From Streptomyces marinisediminis (lineage in GTDB: Bacteria > Actinomycetota > Actinomycetes > Streptomycetales > Streptomycetaceae): a stretch of DNA of 64,000 nt. This document shows, piece by piece, positions 53,975 through 62,702 of the stretch; positions within the stretch are counted from its first letter, which is position 1; the number at the start of each line of letters is the position of its first letter. Location: assembly GCF_026262575.1 (NCBI RefSeq), contig NZ_JAPKFL010000026.1, positions 1 to 64,000 on the forward strand, written 5' to 3'. The notes below the pieces were generated by a model. It was given only the letters and a program-made list of their open reading frames with translations, searched no databases and had not been told where the DNA came from. The translations under genes were made by a program, and so were the position numbers.

Positions 53975-54379
53975 TCAGACGCGGCGACGCTTCGGCGGGC
54001 GGCAGCCGTTGTGCGGGGTCGGGGTGACGTCCTGGATCGAACCGACCTCCAGGCCGGTGGCCTGGAGCGAGCGGATCGCGGTCTCCCGGCCGGAACCGGG
54101 GCCCTTGACGAACACGTCGACCTTGCGCATGCCGTGCTCCTGCGCGCGACGGGCGGCCGACTCGGCGGCCATCTGCGCGGCGAACGGCGTCGACTTACGC
54201 GAACCCTTGAAGCCCACGTGACCGGCCGAAGCCCAGGAGATCACGTTGCCGGTGGGATCGGTGATGGAAACGATGGTGTTGTTGAACGTGCTCTTGATGT
54301 GAGCGTGCCCGTGGGCGACGTTCTTCTTCTCCTTGCGGCGCACCTTCTTGGCGCCGGCCGTACGGCCCTTCGGAGGCAT
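53975..54379 (-). CDS. rpsK: 30S ribosomal protein S11
   Basis: 134 residues. HGHAHIKSTFNNTIVSITDPTG, SWASAGHVGFKGSRKSTPFAAQ and the C-terminal VTPTPHNGCRPPKRRRV are diagnostic of S11. It lies 63 bp after rpsM. Confidence 0.98.
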   Translation of the reverse strand: MPPKGRTAGAKKVRRKEKKNVAHGHAHIKSTFNNTIVSITDPTGNVISWASAGHVGFKGSRKSTPFAAQMAAESAARRAQEHGMRKVDVFVKGPGSGRETAIRSLQATGLEVGSIQDVTPTPHNGCRPPKRRRV

Positions 54380-54442
54380 AGAGGTTTACTCCCGTGGAGG
54401 TGGTCGGTCCAGCTACCGGACCGCTTCAGCGTCCGGTGCGGA

Positions 54443-54823
54443 CTACTTCTTGCCCGGCTTCTTCTTGCCGGCGATGGCGCGACGCGGGCCCTTGCGGGTG
54501 CGGGCGTTGGTCTTGGTGCGCTGACCGCGGACCGGCAGGCCGCGGCGGTGGCGCAGGCCCTCGTAGTTGCCGATCTCGACCTTGCGGCGGATGTCGGCCT
54601 GGATCTCGCGGCGGAGGTCACCCTCGGTCTTGAGGTTGGCGTCCACGTATTCGCGGATCTGGACCAGTTCCTCTTCGGAGAGGTCGCGGACGCGGGTGTC
54701 GGGGTTGACCCCCGTCGCGCCCAGGATCTCCCGGGACCGGCTGCGGCCGATGCCGAAAACGTAGGTGAGACCGACCTCCACGCGCTTGTCGCGCGGGAGG
54801 TCAACGCCTTCGAGGCGTGCCAT
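54443..54823 (-). CDS. rpsM: 30S ribosomal protein S13
   Basis: 126 residues. MARLEGVDLPRDKRVEVGLT, YVFGIGRSRSREIL and the LRHRRGLPVRGQRTKTNART C-terminal signature identify S13, with a Lys-rich tail that contacts the 16S head and L5. Confidence 0.98.
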   Translation of the reverse strand: MARLEGVDLPRDKRVEVGLTYVFGIGRSRSREILGATGVNPDTRVRDLSEEELVQIREYVDANLKTEGDLRREIQADIRRKVEIGNYEGLRHRRGLPVRGQRTKTNARTRKGPRRAIAGKKKPGKK

Positions 54824-55020
54824 GGATGTGGCTCCTGGTGTATGTCACGGAGGTCTTCCGCAGCACCGTTCCCGTTAGGCCGTACGGCCCACGAGCCGGG
54901 TCCCCGGCCTCCGACCGGGGGTGTCGTCCCCACGCGAGGACGCGGGGGGTCGGGTGACTGCGTATGTACGTGTCGCGTGCGCGCGCGAAGAACTGCGGGT
55001 GCGAGGTGCGGGGTCGAGCG

Positions 55021-55134
55021 TCAGCCCTGGCGCTGCTTGTGGCGCAGGTTGTCGCAGATGACCATGACCCGACCGTGGCGGCGGATCACCTTGCACTTGT
55101 CGCAGATCTTCTTGACGCTCGGCTTGACCTTCAT
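55021..55134 (-). CDS. rpmJ: 50S ribosomal protein L36 (zinc type)
   Basis: 37 residues, MKVKPSVKKICDKCKVIRRH onward, with the CxxC...C...H zinc ribbon of the zinc-binding form. The ATG at 55134 is the real start; upstream codons in this frame are not coding. It lies between infA and rpsM. Confidence 0.96.
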   Translation of the reverse strand: MKVKPSVKKICDKCKVIRRHGRVMVICDNLRHKQRQG

Positions 55135-55189
55135 GGGATTGAGGTTCTCCGGGTCAGGCCACCACCTCGGAACGAGGTGAGGGCACGAT

Positions 55190-55411
55190 CTACTTGTAGC
55201 GGTAGACGATCCGTCCACGCGTCAGGTCGTAGGGAGACAGCTCCACCACGACCCGGTCGTCGGGAAGGATACGGATGTAGTGCATCCGCATCTTGCCGCT
55301 GATGTGCGCGAGGACCTGGTGACCGTTCTGGAGCTCCACCTTGAACATCGCGTTCGGCAGAGACTCGATGACGGTGCCCTCGATTTCGATGGCCCCTTGT
55401 TTTTTGGCCAT
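55190..55411 (-). CDS. infA: Translation initiation factor IF-1
   Basis: 73 residues, one S1-type OB fold: MAKKQGAIEIEGTVIESLPN, then GHQVLAHISGKMRMHYIRIL and the C-terminal DLTRGRIVYRYK. It is the first gene of the infA-rpmJ-rpsM-rpsK-rpsD-rpoA-rplQ operon. Confidence 0.97.
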   Translation of the reverse strand: MAKKQGAIEIEGTVIESLPNAMFKVELQNGHQVLAHISGKMRMHYIRILPDDRVVVELSPYDLTRGRIVYRYK

Positions 55412-55799
55412 GCCTGAGCGCTTCACCTTCCGGGGATCGGCTACCTGGGGTCGGTCCGGGCATACGGGTACACCTGGACCGACGCATCAGTCTACGCCAC
55501 GCCGCCACGAAACCCGAAATCGTCAGTCTCCCCACCCCGCCACCCCCCGAAACGACCACTCCGCCCCCGGACCCGGAGCCCCGCACCCGGGGGCGATCAC
55601 CCGGCCCCAAACCCTCCGACGCCTGCGGACGCGCCCCCACGCCCCGCCGCGGGCACCTGCGCAGGCCGGAGCCCCGGCGGTGGCCACCACTCCCCCGGCC
55701 CACCCGGCGCCCGCGGGCGCGGCCGCGGGCCGTGCCCCGCGCCCAGCCCCGGAAAGCGGCCTCCGCGGTTGCCGGCGGGGCGGGTGAGGGGCGAGCCCC
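55412..55799. other. infA operon upstream region and spacer to map
   Basis: 388 bp. The 100 bp nearest infA hold its leader and a candidate -10 (55489-55494). The rest, to the map stop, is GC-extreme with no credible gene. Confidence 0.6.
55489..55494 (-). promoter_or_regulatory. Candidate -10 box of the infA (alpha) operon
   Basis: TAGACT on the minus strand, about 78 nt upstream of the infA ATG, fits the TANNNT vegetative -10. No good -35 is visible at 17-18 bp. Confidence 0.35.
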
Positions 55800-56645
55800 T
55801 CAGCCCAGCGGGTCCGGCGCCGCCCGCACTCCCAGCTCGGCCAGCTTCGCCCTGCCCCCGTCCACCGCGGTCAGCACCAGCGGCCCCTCCTCGGTCAGCG
55901 CCACGGAGTGCTCCCAGTGACTGGACCACGAGCCGTCGTCCGTCTTGACCGTCCAGTCGTCGTTCAGCACGTGCGTCTTCGCGGTGCCCAGCGAGAGCAT
56001 CGGCTCGATCGCCAGGCACATCCCGGTGACGAGCTTGGGGTTGTGCCGCCCGACCAGCCGGCGCCGGTCGACGTAGTTCAGCAGGTGCGGGTCCATGTGC
56101 ATCTCGCTGCCGATGCCGTGCCCGCCGTAGTCCTCGATGATCCCGTACCCGCCACCGGCCGGACGCGGCTGCCGGCGCACGTAGCCCTCGATCGCGCGGG
56201 AGATCTCCACCAGCCGCGCGCCGCGGCGGAACGCGGCGATCCCGGCCCACATCGACTCCTCGGTGACCCGGCTGAGCTCCACCAGCTCCGGCGCGTGCCC
56301 CTCCCCGACGAACACCGTCAGCGCGGCGTCGCCGTGCCAGCCGTCGACGATGGCGCCCGCGTCGATGGAGATGACGTCGCCCGACCTCAGCACCGTCTCG
56401 CGGTCCGGGATGCCGTGCACGACGACGTCGTTCACCGAGGTGCAGATGTTGCCGGGGAAGCCGCCGTACCCCAGGAAGTTCGGCTTGGCCCCGTGCTCGG
56501 CCAGCACCTTCGCCGCGGCTTCGTCCAGGTCCTTCGTCGTGGCGCCCGGCACGGCCGCCTCCGCGCACGCCCGGTGCATGGCGGCGACCACCAGCCCCGC
56601 CGCCCGCATCTTCGCGATCTGCTCCGGGGTCTTGATCTCCACCAT
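55800..56645 (-). CDS. map: Methionine aminopeptidase, type I
   Basis: It removes the initiator Met from nascent proteins. 281 residues of the pita-bread fold. NFLGYGGFPGNICTSVNDVV has the active-site region, VISIDAGAIVDGWHGDAALT the first metal Asp pair, GGHGIGSEMHMDP the metal His, MCLAIEPMLSLG the Glu, and HWEHSVALTEEGPLVLT the last Glu. The ATG at 56645 begins MVEIKTPEQIAKMRAAG. It is separated from adk by a strong terminator. Confidence 0.96.
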   Translation of the reverse strand: MVEIKTPEQIAKMRAAGLVVAAMHRACAEAAVPGATTKDLDEAAAKVLAEHGAKPNFLGYGGFPGNICTSVNDVVVHGIPDRETVLRSGDVISIDAGAIVDGWHGDAALTVFVGEGHAPELVELSRVTEESMWAGIAAFRRGARLVEISRAIEGYVRRQPRPAGGGYGIIEDYGGHGIGSEMHMDPHLLNYVDRRRLVGRHNPKLVTGMCLAIEPMLSLGTAKTHVLNDDWTVKTDDGSWSSHWEHSVALTEEGPLVLTAVDGGRAKLAELGVRAAPDPLG

Positions 56646-56838
56646 CGCGGCTGACGCCTTTCTGCTCCGCTCGCCCGGGCCGGGGGAACCGGCCCACATC
56701 CTCTCCACCATACGGCGCCCGCCCCGCGCGCCCTTCCCGCGCCCGTCCCGGCCGGACGACCCGGGCCCGCCGGCCCGCGCCACCCGCGCTGCCCGCACCC
56801 CGCGGCGGCCACCGCGCGCCCCGTGCCCGCCACGCACG

Positions 56839-56875
56839 CCGGACGGGCCGGACACCGTGTGTCCAGCCCGTCCGG
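56839..56875 (-). terminator. Terminator after adk
   Basis: A 17-bp stem (CCGGACGGGCCGGACAC and its partner, one G-T pair) with a 3-nt loop, 18 nt beyond the adk stop. It closes the secY-adk unit before map. Confidence 0.8.
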
Positions 56876-56893
56876 AAGGGGTCAGCGGCGCGG

Positions 56894-57541
56894 TCAGCCC
56901 TTGAGGGCCGTCAGGGCGCGCTGGGTGACGTCGGCGACGGGGCCGAGCGCGGAGATCGTCGTCACCAGGCCCTGCGACTTGTAGTAGTCGATGATCGGCT
57001 CGGTCTCGCTGTGGTAGACCTCCAGGCGCCGCCGCACCGTCTCCTCGCGGTCGTCGTCCCGCTGGTAGAGCTCGCCGCCGCAGGTGTCGCAGACGCCCGG
57101 CTCCTTCGGCGGCGTGTACTCGACGTGGAAGATGTGCGCGCTGTCGTTGCGGCACATGCGGCGGCCGGCGATGCGCTTGACCACCTCGTCCTCGGGGACC
57201 TCCAGGTCCAGCACGGAGTCCAGCGCCTGACCGGCGTCCCGCAGCAGCTCGTCCAGGGCCTCTGCCTGGGCGAGATTGCGCGGGAAGCCGTCGAGCAGCC
57301 AGCCGGAGGCGGCGTCCGGCTGCTCCATGCGGTCCTTCGCCATGCCGATGGTGATCTCGTCCGGCACCAGGTCGCCGGCGCGCATGTACTCCTGCGCGCG
57401 GCGGCCGAGCTCCGTGCCCTGGGAGATGTTGGCGCGGAACAGGTCTCCGGTGGAGATGTGCGGGATGCCGAGATTCTTGGCGAGCAACGCGGCCTGCGTG
57501 CCCTTGCCCGCACCAGGCGGCCCAACGAGGACGATACGCAT
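56894..57541 (-). CDS. adk: Adenylate kinase
   Basis: 215 residues. The P-loop is VGPPGAGKGTQAALLA (6-21), the AMP-binding motif is HISTGDLFRANI, WLLDGFPRNLAQAEALD follows, and the long LID (about 122-160) has three Cys (RMCRN, VCDTC), indicating a metal-binding LID with one position substituted. The ATG shares its A with the secY TGA (TGATG), so translation is coupled to secY. Confidence 0.96.
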   Translation of the reverse strand: MRIVLVGPPGAGKGTQAALLAKNLGIPHISTGDLFRANISQGTELGRRAQEYMRAGDLVPDEITIGMAKDRMEQPDAASGWLLDGFPRNLAQAEALDELLRDAGQALDSVLDLEVPEDEVVKRIAGRRMCRNDSAHIFHVEYTPPKEPGVCDTCGGELYQRDDDREETVRRRLEVYHSETEPIIDYYKSQGLVTTISALGPVADVTQRALTALKG

Positions 57542-58857
57542 CAGCGGAGGAACCCTTCGTAGTTGCGCTGCTGGAGCTGGCTCTCGATCTGCTTCACAGT
57601 CTCCAGGCCGACACCCACGATGATCAGGATGCTGGTACCGCCGAACGGGAAGTTCTGGTTCGCGCCGAACCCGATCAGCGCGACCGTCGGGACGAGGGCG
57701 ATCAGACCGAGGTAGATCGACCCGGGCCACGTGATGCGGTTCAGTACGTAGCTCAGATACTCCGCCGTGGGGCGACCGGCCCGGATACCCGGGATGAAGC
57801 CACCATACTTCTTCATGTTGTCTGCAACTTCTTCGGGGTTGAAGGAGATGGCCACGTAGAAGAAGGCGAAGAAGACGATGAGCAAGAAGTACGTGACGAC
57901 GTAAATCGGGGCATCCTGTGCCGCCAGGTTGCGCTGGACCCAGTCGGCCCAGCCGGATTGCGACCCGCTGAACTGGACGATCAGCGCGGGAATGTAGAGC
58001 AGCGACGAAGCGAAGATGACGGGGATCACACCCGCCTGGTTCACCTTGAGCGGAATGTAGGTCGACGTCCCACCATATGAACGCCTGCCGATCATGCGCT
58101 TGGCGTACTGGACGGGAATGCGGCGCTGTGCCTGCTCGACGAAGACCACCAGGCCCACCATCGCGAGACCGACCAGCACCACGGTGCCGAACTCGATCCA
58201 GCCGTCGGCCAGCTCGCCCTGCTGCTTGATGGCCCACAGCGCGGCGGGGAACCCGGCGGCGATGGAGACGAACATCAGGATCGACATGCCGTTGCCGATG
58301 CCGCGGTCGGTGATCAGCTCACCGAGCCACATCACCAGCGCGGTGCCCGCGGTCATCACGACGACCATGGAGACGACGGTGAACACCGAGTCGTTGGGGA
58401 CGATCTGGTCGCCCACGGGGCAGCCCTGGAAGAGGGTGCCGCTGCGGGCGGTGGCCACCAGGCCGGTGCCCTGCAGGACGGCGAGGGCCACCGTCAGGTA
58501 GCGGGTGTACTGGGTGATCTTGGCCTGACCGGCCTGGCCCTCTTTCTTCAGGGCCTCCAGCCGGGGAATGACCACGACAAGGAGCTGCAGGATGATGCTC
58601 GCCGTGATGTACGGCATGATCCCGAGGGCGAAGATCGTGACCTGCAGCAGCGCGCCGCCGCTGAACATGTTCACCAGACCCAGGAGGCCGCCGTTGCCGT
58701 TCTGCGCGGCATCCAGGCAGATCTGGACGTTCTGGTAGCTGATCCCCGGGACGGGGATCTGGGCCCCCAGCCGGTAGAGCACGATGATGCCCAGCGTGAA
58801 CAGCAGCTTCTTGCGCAGGTCGGGCGTCTTGAACGCCCGGGTGAACGCGCCGAGCAC
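57541..58857 (-). CDS. secY: Preprotein translocase subunit SecY
   Basis: 438 residues, ten transmembrane segments forming the Sec channel. The N-terminus AFTRAFKTPDLRKKLLFTLG, the plug region, RGIGNGMSILMFVSIAAG, and the cytoplasmic loop with RRIPVQYAKRMIGRRSYGG-type basic residues are all present. The GTG at 58857 has a perfect AGGAGG site four bases upstream; the longer ORF start is not credible. It follows the rplO hairpin and a structured leader of about 160 nt. Confidence 0.97.
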   Translation of the reverse strand: MLGAFTRAFKTPDLRKKLLFTLGIIVLYRLGAQIPVPGISYQNVQICLDAAQNGNGGLLGLVNMFSGGALLQVTIFALGIMPYITASIILQLLVVVIPRLEALKKEGQAGQAKITQYTRYLTVALAVLQGTGLVATARSGTLFQGCPVGDQIVPNDSVFTVVSMVVVMTAGTALVMWLGELITDRGIGNGMSILMFVSIAAGFPAALWAIKQQGELADGWIEFGTVVLVGLAMVGLVVFVEQAQRRIPVQYAKRMIGRRSYGGTSTYIPLKVNQAGVIPVIFASSLLYIPALIVQFSGSQSGWADWVQRNLAAQDAPIYVVTYFLLIVFFAFFYVAISFNPEEVADNMKKYGGFIPGIRAGRPTAEYLSYVLNRITWPGSIYLGLIALVPTVALIGFGANQNFPFGGTSILIIVGVGLETVKQIESQLQQRNYEGFLR

Positions 58858-59019
58858 GGTACCTCCTGCGGCCCCCGCGCCGTGGAGCGCGGGAGGGTGA
58901 CGGTCTGTTAGGGACGGGGTGGCGACGGTGGTGACACTGCCGGATGACCCGCAGCAGGCGGCTGCGGGCCGGTGGGCAGTGCCCGTCACCTTACCGGCGC
59001 AGGGCCCGCCCGTGGAACG

Positions 59020-59059
59020 ACCAACCGGGGATGCCCGTTCCTGGGCATCCCCGGTTGGT
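59020..59059 (-). terminator. Hairpin between rplO and secY
   Basis: A 17-bp perfect stem (ACCAACCGGGGATGCCC and complement) with a 6-nt loop, 15 nt after the rplO stop. It should end or attenuate spc-operon transcription before secY. Confidence 0.8.
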
Positions 59060-59073
59060 TCACGTCATCATGC

Positions 59074-59535
59074 TCAGACGAGCTCGGTGACGGAGCCGCC
59101 GGCGGCGGTGATCTTCTCCTTGGCGGAGCCGGAGACCTTGTCCACGGTCACCGTCAACGCCACGGAGAGCTCGCCGGTGCCCAGCACCTTGACGAGGCTG
59201 TTCTTGCGCACGGCACCCTTGGCGACCAGGTCGGCCACGGTGACCTCACCACCCTCGGGGTAGAGGGCGGCGAGCTTGTCCAGGTTGACGACCTGGTACT
59301 CGGTGCGGAACGGGTTCTTGAAGCCCTTGAGCTTGGGCAGCCGCATGTGCAGCGGCATCTGCCCGCCCTCGAAGCGCTCGGGAACCTGGTAGCGGGCCTT
59401 GGTGCCCTTGGTACCACGGCCAGCCGTCTTGCCCTTGGACGCCTCACCACGACCGACGCGGGTCTTGGTGGTCTTGGCGCCCGGAGCCGGACGGAGGTTG
59501 TGGACCTTCAGCGGCTTCTCTTCCTGAGCAGCCAT
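59074..59535 (-). CDS. rplO: 50S ribosomal protein L15
   Basis: 153 residues. LKVHNLRPAPGAKTTKTRVG, RGEASKGKTAGRGTKGTKAR and GGQMPLHMRLPKLKGFKNP form the conserved loop-rich N-terminus, and AGGSVTELV ends the globular domain. It starts one base after the rpmD stop. Confidence 0.98.
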   Translation of the reverse strand: MAAQEEKPLKVHNLRPAPGAKTTKTRVGRGEASKGKTAGRGTKGTKARYQVPERFEGGQMPLHMRLPKLKGFKNPFRTEYQVVNLDKLAALYPEGGEVTVADLVAKGAVRKNSLVKVLGTGELSVALTVTVDKVSGSAKEKITAAGGSVTELV

Positions 59536-59536
59536 C

Positions 59537-59719
59537 TCAGTCGACCTCCTCGACCGTCACGAGGTGGCGCACGGTGTGCACCATGCCGCGCACCTCGGGG
59601 CGGTCCGCCTTGACGACCACGTCGTTGACGCGCTTGAGACCGAGGGTCCGCAGCGTGTCACGGTGGTTCTGCTTCGTGCCGATCACGGAACGGGTCTGGG
59701 TGATCTTGAGCTGAGCCAT
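59537..59719 (-). CDS. rpmD: 50S ribosomal protein L30
   Basis: 60 residues: MAQLKITQTRSVIGTKQNHR, then TLRTLGLKRVNDVVVKADRP and the C-terminal VRHLVTVEEV. The ATG overlaps the rpsE stop (TGATG). Confidence 0.97.
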   Translation of the reverse strand: MAQLKITQTRSVIGTKQNHRDTLRTLGLKRVNDVVVKADRPEVRGMVHTVRHLVTVEEVD

Positions 59720-60324
59720 CACGCGCTCACCCCGGCACGGGCCCGCAGCAGGGCGGCGGGCGCGACGTCCTCCAGCGGCAGTCCACGGCGGGCGGCGATC
59801 TCCTCGGGGCGCTGCAGGCCCCGCAGAGCGGCCACCGTGGCGTGCACGATGTTGATCGGGTTGGACGAGCCGAGCGACTTGCTGAGCACGTCGTGGATGC
59901 CCGCGCACTCCAGCACGGCGCGCACCGGGCCACCGGCGATCACACCGGTACCGGGGGAGGCCGGCTTGAGCAGCACGACACCGGCCGCCTCCTCACCCTG
60001 GATCGGGTGCGGGATGGTGCCCTGGATGCGGGGGACCTTGAAGAAGTGCTTCTTGGCCTCCTCGACGCCCTTGGCGATGGCGGCCGGCACCTCCTTGGCC
60101 TTGCCGTATCCGACGCCCACGGTGCCGTCACCGTCGCCCACCACGACCAGCGCGGTGAAGCTGAAGCGACGACCACCCTTCACAACCTTGGCGACGCGGT
60201 TGATCGCGACGACCCGCTCGACGTACGCGGTCTTCTCGGCGGCAGCGCCACCGTCCCGCCGGTCCTTACGGTCCCGCCGCTCGCCGCCACCGGCGCCGCC
60301 ACCGCGGCGCTGGGGTCCAGCCAT
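59719..60324 (-). CDS. rpsE: 30S ribosomal protein S5
   Basis: 201 residues. The double-stranded-RNA-like domain has VERVVAINRVAKVVKGGRRF and GDGDGTVGVGYGKAKEVPAA, and the C-terminal domain has ASPGTGVIAGGPVRAVLECA. The Gly/Arg-rich N-terminal extension (GGGAGGGERRDRKDRRDGG) is usual in actinobacteria. Confidence 0.98.
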   Translation of the reverse strand: MAGPQRRGGGAGGGERRDRKDRRDGGAAAEKTAYVERVVAINRVAKVVKGGRRFSFTALVVVGDGDGTVGVGYGKAKEVPAAIAKGVEEAKKHFFKVPRIQGTIPHPIQGEEAAGVVLLKPASPGTGVIAGGPVRAVLECAGIHDVLSKSLGSSNPINIVHATVAALRGLQRPEEIAARRGLPLEDVAPAALLRARAGVSA

Positions 60325-60365
60325 TGGAATTACCTCTCTCTTTGTCCGCTAGCTACGGAACCGGC

Positions 60366-60749
60366 TCAGAACTTGAGCCCGGCCTCGCGGGCGGCGTCGG
60401 CCAGGGCGGCGATGCGCCCGGCGTACTTGTTGCCACCGCGGTCGAACACGACCGCCTCCACGCCCGCGGCCTTGGCCCGCTCGGCGACCAGCGCGCCGAC
60501 CTGCTTGGCCTGGGCGCTCTTGTCACCCTCGGCACCGCGGATGGAGGTGTCCATCGACGACGCGGAGGCCAGCGTGTGGCCCGCGATGTCGTCGACGACC
60601 TGCGCCACCATGTGCCGGTTGGACCGCGTCACGACCAGACGGGGACGCTCGGCCGTGCCGGAGACCTTCTTGCGGACGCGGATGTGGCGCCGCTTGATGG
60701 CGGCCCGCTTGTACGCGTCGCCCTTGGCGATCTTCACGCCGAATGCCAT
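60366..60749 (-). CDS. rplR: 50S ribosomal protein L18
   Basis: 127 residues. RHIRVRKKVSGTAERPRLVV, NRHMVAQVVDDIAGHTLASA and VVFDRGGNKYAGRIAALADA identify L18, the 5S rRNA binder. It follows rplF by three bases. Confidence 0.98.
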   Translation of the reverse strand: MAFGVKIAKGDAYKRAAIKRRHIRVRKKVSGTAERPRLVVTRSNRHMVAQVVDDIAGHTLASASSMDTSIRGAEGDKSAQAKQVGALVAERAKAAGVEAVVFDRGGNKYAGRIAALADAAREAGLKF

Positions 60750-60752
60750 GGC

Positions 60753-61292
60753 TTACTTACCCGCCTTTCCGACCTTGCGGCGGATGACTTCGCCCTCGTA
60801 CTTGACGCCCTTGGCCTTGTACGGGTCCGGCTTGCGCAGCTTGCGGATGTTGGCCGCGACCTCGCCGACCTTCTGCTTGTCGATGCCCTCGACCTGGAAG
60901 CGGGTCGGCGACTCGACCTTGAAGGTGATGCCCTCGGGGGCCTCGACCAGCACCGGGTGGCTGAAGCCGAGCGCGAACTCGAGGTTCGAGCCCTTGGCCT
61001 GGACGCGGTAACCCACACCGCTGATTTCCAGCTTCTTGACGTAGCCATCGGTCACGCCAGTGATCATGTTCGCCACCAGCGTGCGGGACAGGCCGTGCAG
61101 GGCCTTGTTCCGGCTCTCGTCGTTCGGGCGGGTGACGACAACAGCGCCGTCCTCGCCCTTGGCGACCTCGATGGGCGCGACGACGGTGTGCGAGAGGGAA
61201 CCCTTGGGGCCCTTCACGTTGACCGTCCGGCCATCGATGGTGACGTCCACACCGGCGGGAACCTGGATGGGGAGCTTGCCGATTCGCGACAT
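60753..61292 (-). CDS. rplF: 50S ribosomal protein L6
   Basis: 179 residues, MSRIGKLPIQVPAGVDVTID at the start, GVTDGYVKKLEISGVGYRVQ at the domain junction and RKPDPYKAKGVKYEGEVIRR near the end. The upstream extension in this frame overlaps rpsH and is not coding. Confidence 0.98.
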   Translation of the reverse strand: MSRIGKLPIQVPAGVDVTIDGRTVNVKGPKGSLSHTVVAPIEVAKGEDGAVVVTRPNDESRNKALHGLSRTLVANMITGVTDGYVKKLEISGVGYRVQAKGSNLEFALGFSHPVLVEAPEGITFKVESPTRFQVEGIDKQKVGEVAANIRKLRKPDPYKAKGVKYEGEVIRRKVGKAGK

Positions 61293-61315
61293 GGCTTTTC
61301 CTCCGTTCCCTTCCG

Positions 61316-61714
61316 TTACCAGACGTAGGCGAGGACTTCCCCACCCACGCCCTTCTTCTGTGCCTGCTTGTCGGTGAGGAGCCCGTGCGACGTGGAGATG
61401 ATCGCCACGCCCAGGCCGCCGAGCACCTTCGGCAGGTTGGTGGACTTTGCGTAGACCCGAAGACCCGGCTTCGAGATCCGCTTGATACCGGCGATCGAGC
61501 GCTCGCGGTTCGGGCCGAACTTCAGCTCCAGGACGAGGTTCTTGCCCACCTGGGCGTCCTCGACCTTCCAGCCGGTGATGTAGCCCTCCTGCTGGAGGAT
61601 CTCCGCGATGTGCGACTTGATCTTGCTGTGCGGCATCTCGACGGAGTCGTGGTACGCCGAGTTCGCGTTCCGCAGACGCGTGAGCATGTCTGCGATCGGA
61701 TCGGTCATGGTCAT
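61316..61714 (-). CDS. rpsH: 30S ribosomal protein S8
   Basis: 132 residues. DPIADMLTRLRNANSAYHDS, GIKRISKPGLRVYAKSTNLP and the C-terminal VAIISTSHGLLTDKQAQKKG are diagnostic. The start may be the ATG at 61714 or the one two codons later. It is separated from rpsZ by 235 bp, unusually far for this operon. Confidence 0.98.
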   Translation of the reverse strand: MTMTDPIADMLTRLRNANSAYHDSVEMPHSKIKSHIAEILQQEGYITGWKVEDAQVGKNLVLELKFGPNRERSIAGIKRISKPGLRVYAKSTNLPKVLGGLGVAIISTSHGLLTDKQAQKKGVGGEVLAYVW

Positions 61715-61876
61715 GTGATGGCCTTCGGCCTCTCTCGCCGGGGTTTCCTGTCTGCGCCGTCCCTCTCCCCGCTCGTGGCGGGACGGGTGCGGTGCGGGGA
61801 CCTACGGCGTAGTAAGCGACTTTGGCGGGCTGTCTGCCCGCGGGCGGTCTGGGGCGGCGGGGCGCCCAACCCACAC

Positions 61877-61882
61877 AGCCTA
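61877..61882 (-). promoter_or_regulatory. Candidate internal -10 box in the rpsZ-rpsH spacer
   Basis: TAGGCT on the minus strand, about 165 nt upstream of rpsH. It fits a vegetative -10 but no clear -35 is present. Confidence 0.3.
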
Positions 61883-61949
61883 AGCGATGTGCGGTCGGAC
61901 GCCCGCCGCCCCGGTGCTCACCGAGAGTCCTGGCGTATCCCGCGCGGGA

Positions 61950-62135
61950 TTACCAGGAGCTCTTGGTCACGCCCGGCAGTTCGCCGCGGTGCGCCATCTC
62001 GCGAAGGCACACGCGGCACAGCCCGAACTTGCGGTAGACGGAGTGCGGACGGCCGCACCGCTGGCAGCGGGTGTACGCGCGCACACCGAACTTCGGCTTG
62101 CGTGCGGCCTTGGCGATCAGAGCCTTCTTCGCCAT
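61950..62135 (-). CDS. rpsZ: 30S ribosomal protein S14, type Z (zinc-binding)
   Basis: 61 residues, MAKKALIAKAARKPKFGVRA onward, with two CxxC pairs (CQRCGR and CRVCLRE) forming the zinc site of the short S14 form. It follows rplE by three bases. Confidence 0.97.
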   Translation of the reverse strand: MAKKALIAKAARKPKFGVRAYTRCQRCGRPHSVYRKFGLCRVCLREMAHRGELPGVTKSSW

Positions 62136-62138
62136 ATG

Positions 62139-62702
62139 TCAGTTCTCCTTGAACGGGAAGCCGAGGTGACGCAGCAGGGCGCGGCCCTCCTGGTCGGTGT
62201 TCGCCGTGGTGACCACGGTGATGTCCATGCCCCGGACCCGATCGATCCTGTCCTGGTCGATCTCGTGGAACATGACCTGCTCGGTGAGACCGAAGGTGTA
62301 GTTCCCGCGTCCGTCGAACTGCTTCGGGGACAGACCGCGGAAGTCGCGGATGCGCGGCAGCGCGAGCGACAGCAGGCGGTCGAGGAACTCCCACATCCGG
62401 TCGCCGCGCAGCGTCACGTGCGCACCGATCGGCTGGCCCTCGCGCAGCTTGAACTGCGCGATGGACTTGCGGGCCTTGGTCACGGCCGGCTTCTGACCGG
62501 TGATCGTGGCGAGGTCGCGGATGGCGCCCTCGATCAGCTTGGAGTCGCGGGCGGCGTCGCCCACACCCATGTTGACCACGATCTTGGTCAGACCCGGGAT
62601 CTGCATGACGTTCTCGTAGCGGAACTCGTCACGCAGCTTGTCCTGGATCTCGCCGCGGTAGCGCTGCTTCAGGCGCGGTGCGTTCGTGGTGGTGGCAGCC
62701 AT
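62139..62702 (-). CDS. rplE: 50S ribosomal protein L5
   Basis: 187 residues. YENVMQIPGLTKIVVNMGVG, AQFKLREGQPIGAHVTLRGD and DFRGLSPKQFDGRGNYTFGL are L5 signatures; the protein binds 5S rRNA and contacts S13. The start overlaps the rplX stop by one base. Confidence 0.98.
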   Translation of the reverse strand: MAATTTNAPRLKQRYRGEIQDKLRDEFRYENVMQIPGLTKIVVNMGVGDAARDSKLIEGAIRDLATITGQKPAVTKARKSIAQFKLREGQPIGAHVTLRGDRMWEFLDRLLSLALPRIRDFRGLSPKQFDGRGNYTFGLTEQVMFHEIDQDRIDRVRGMDITVVTTANTDQEGRALLRHLGFPFKEN

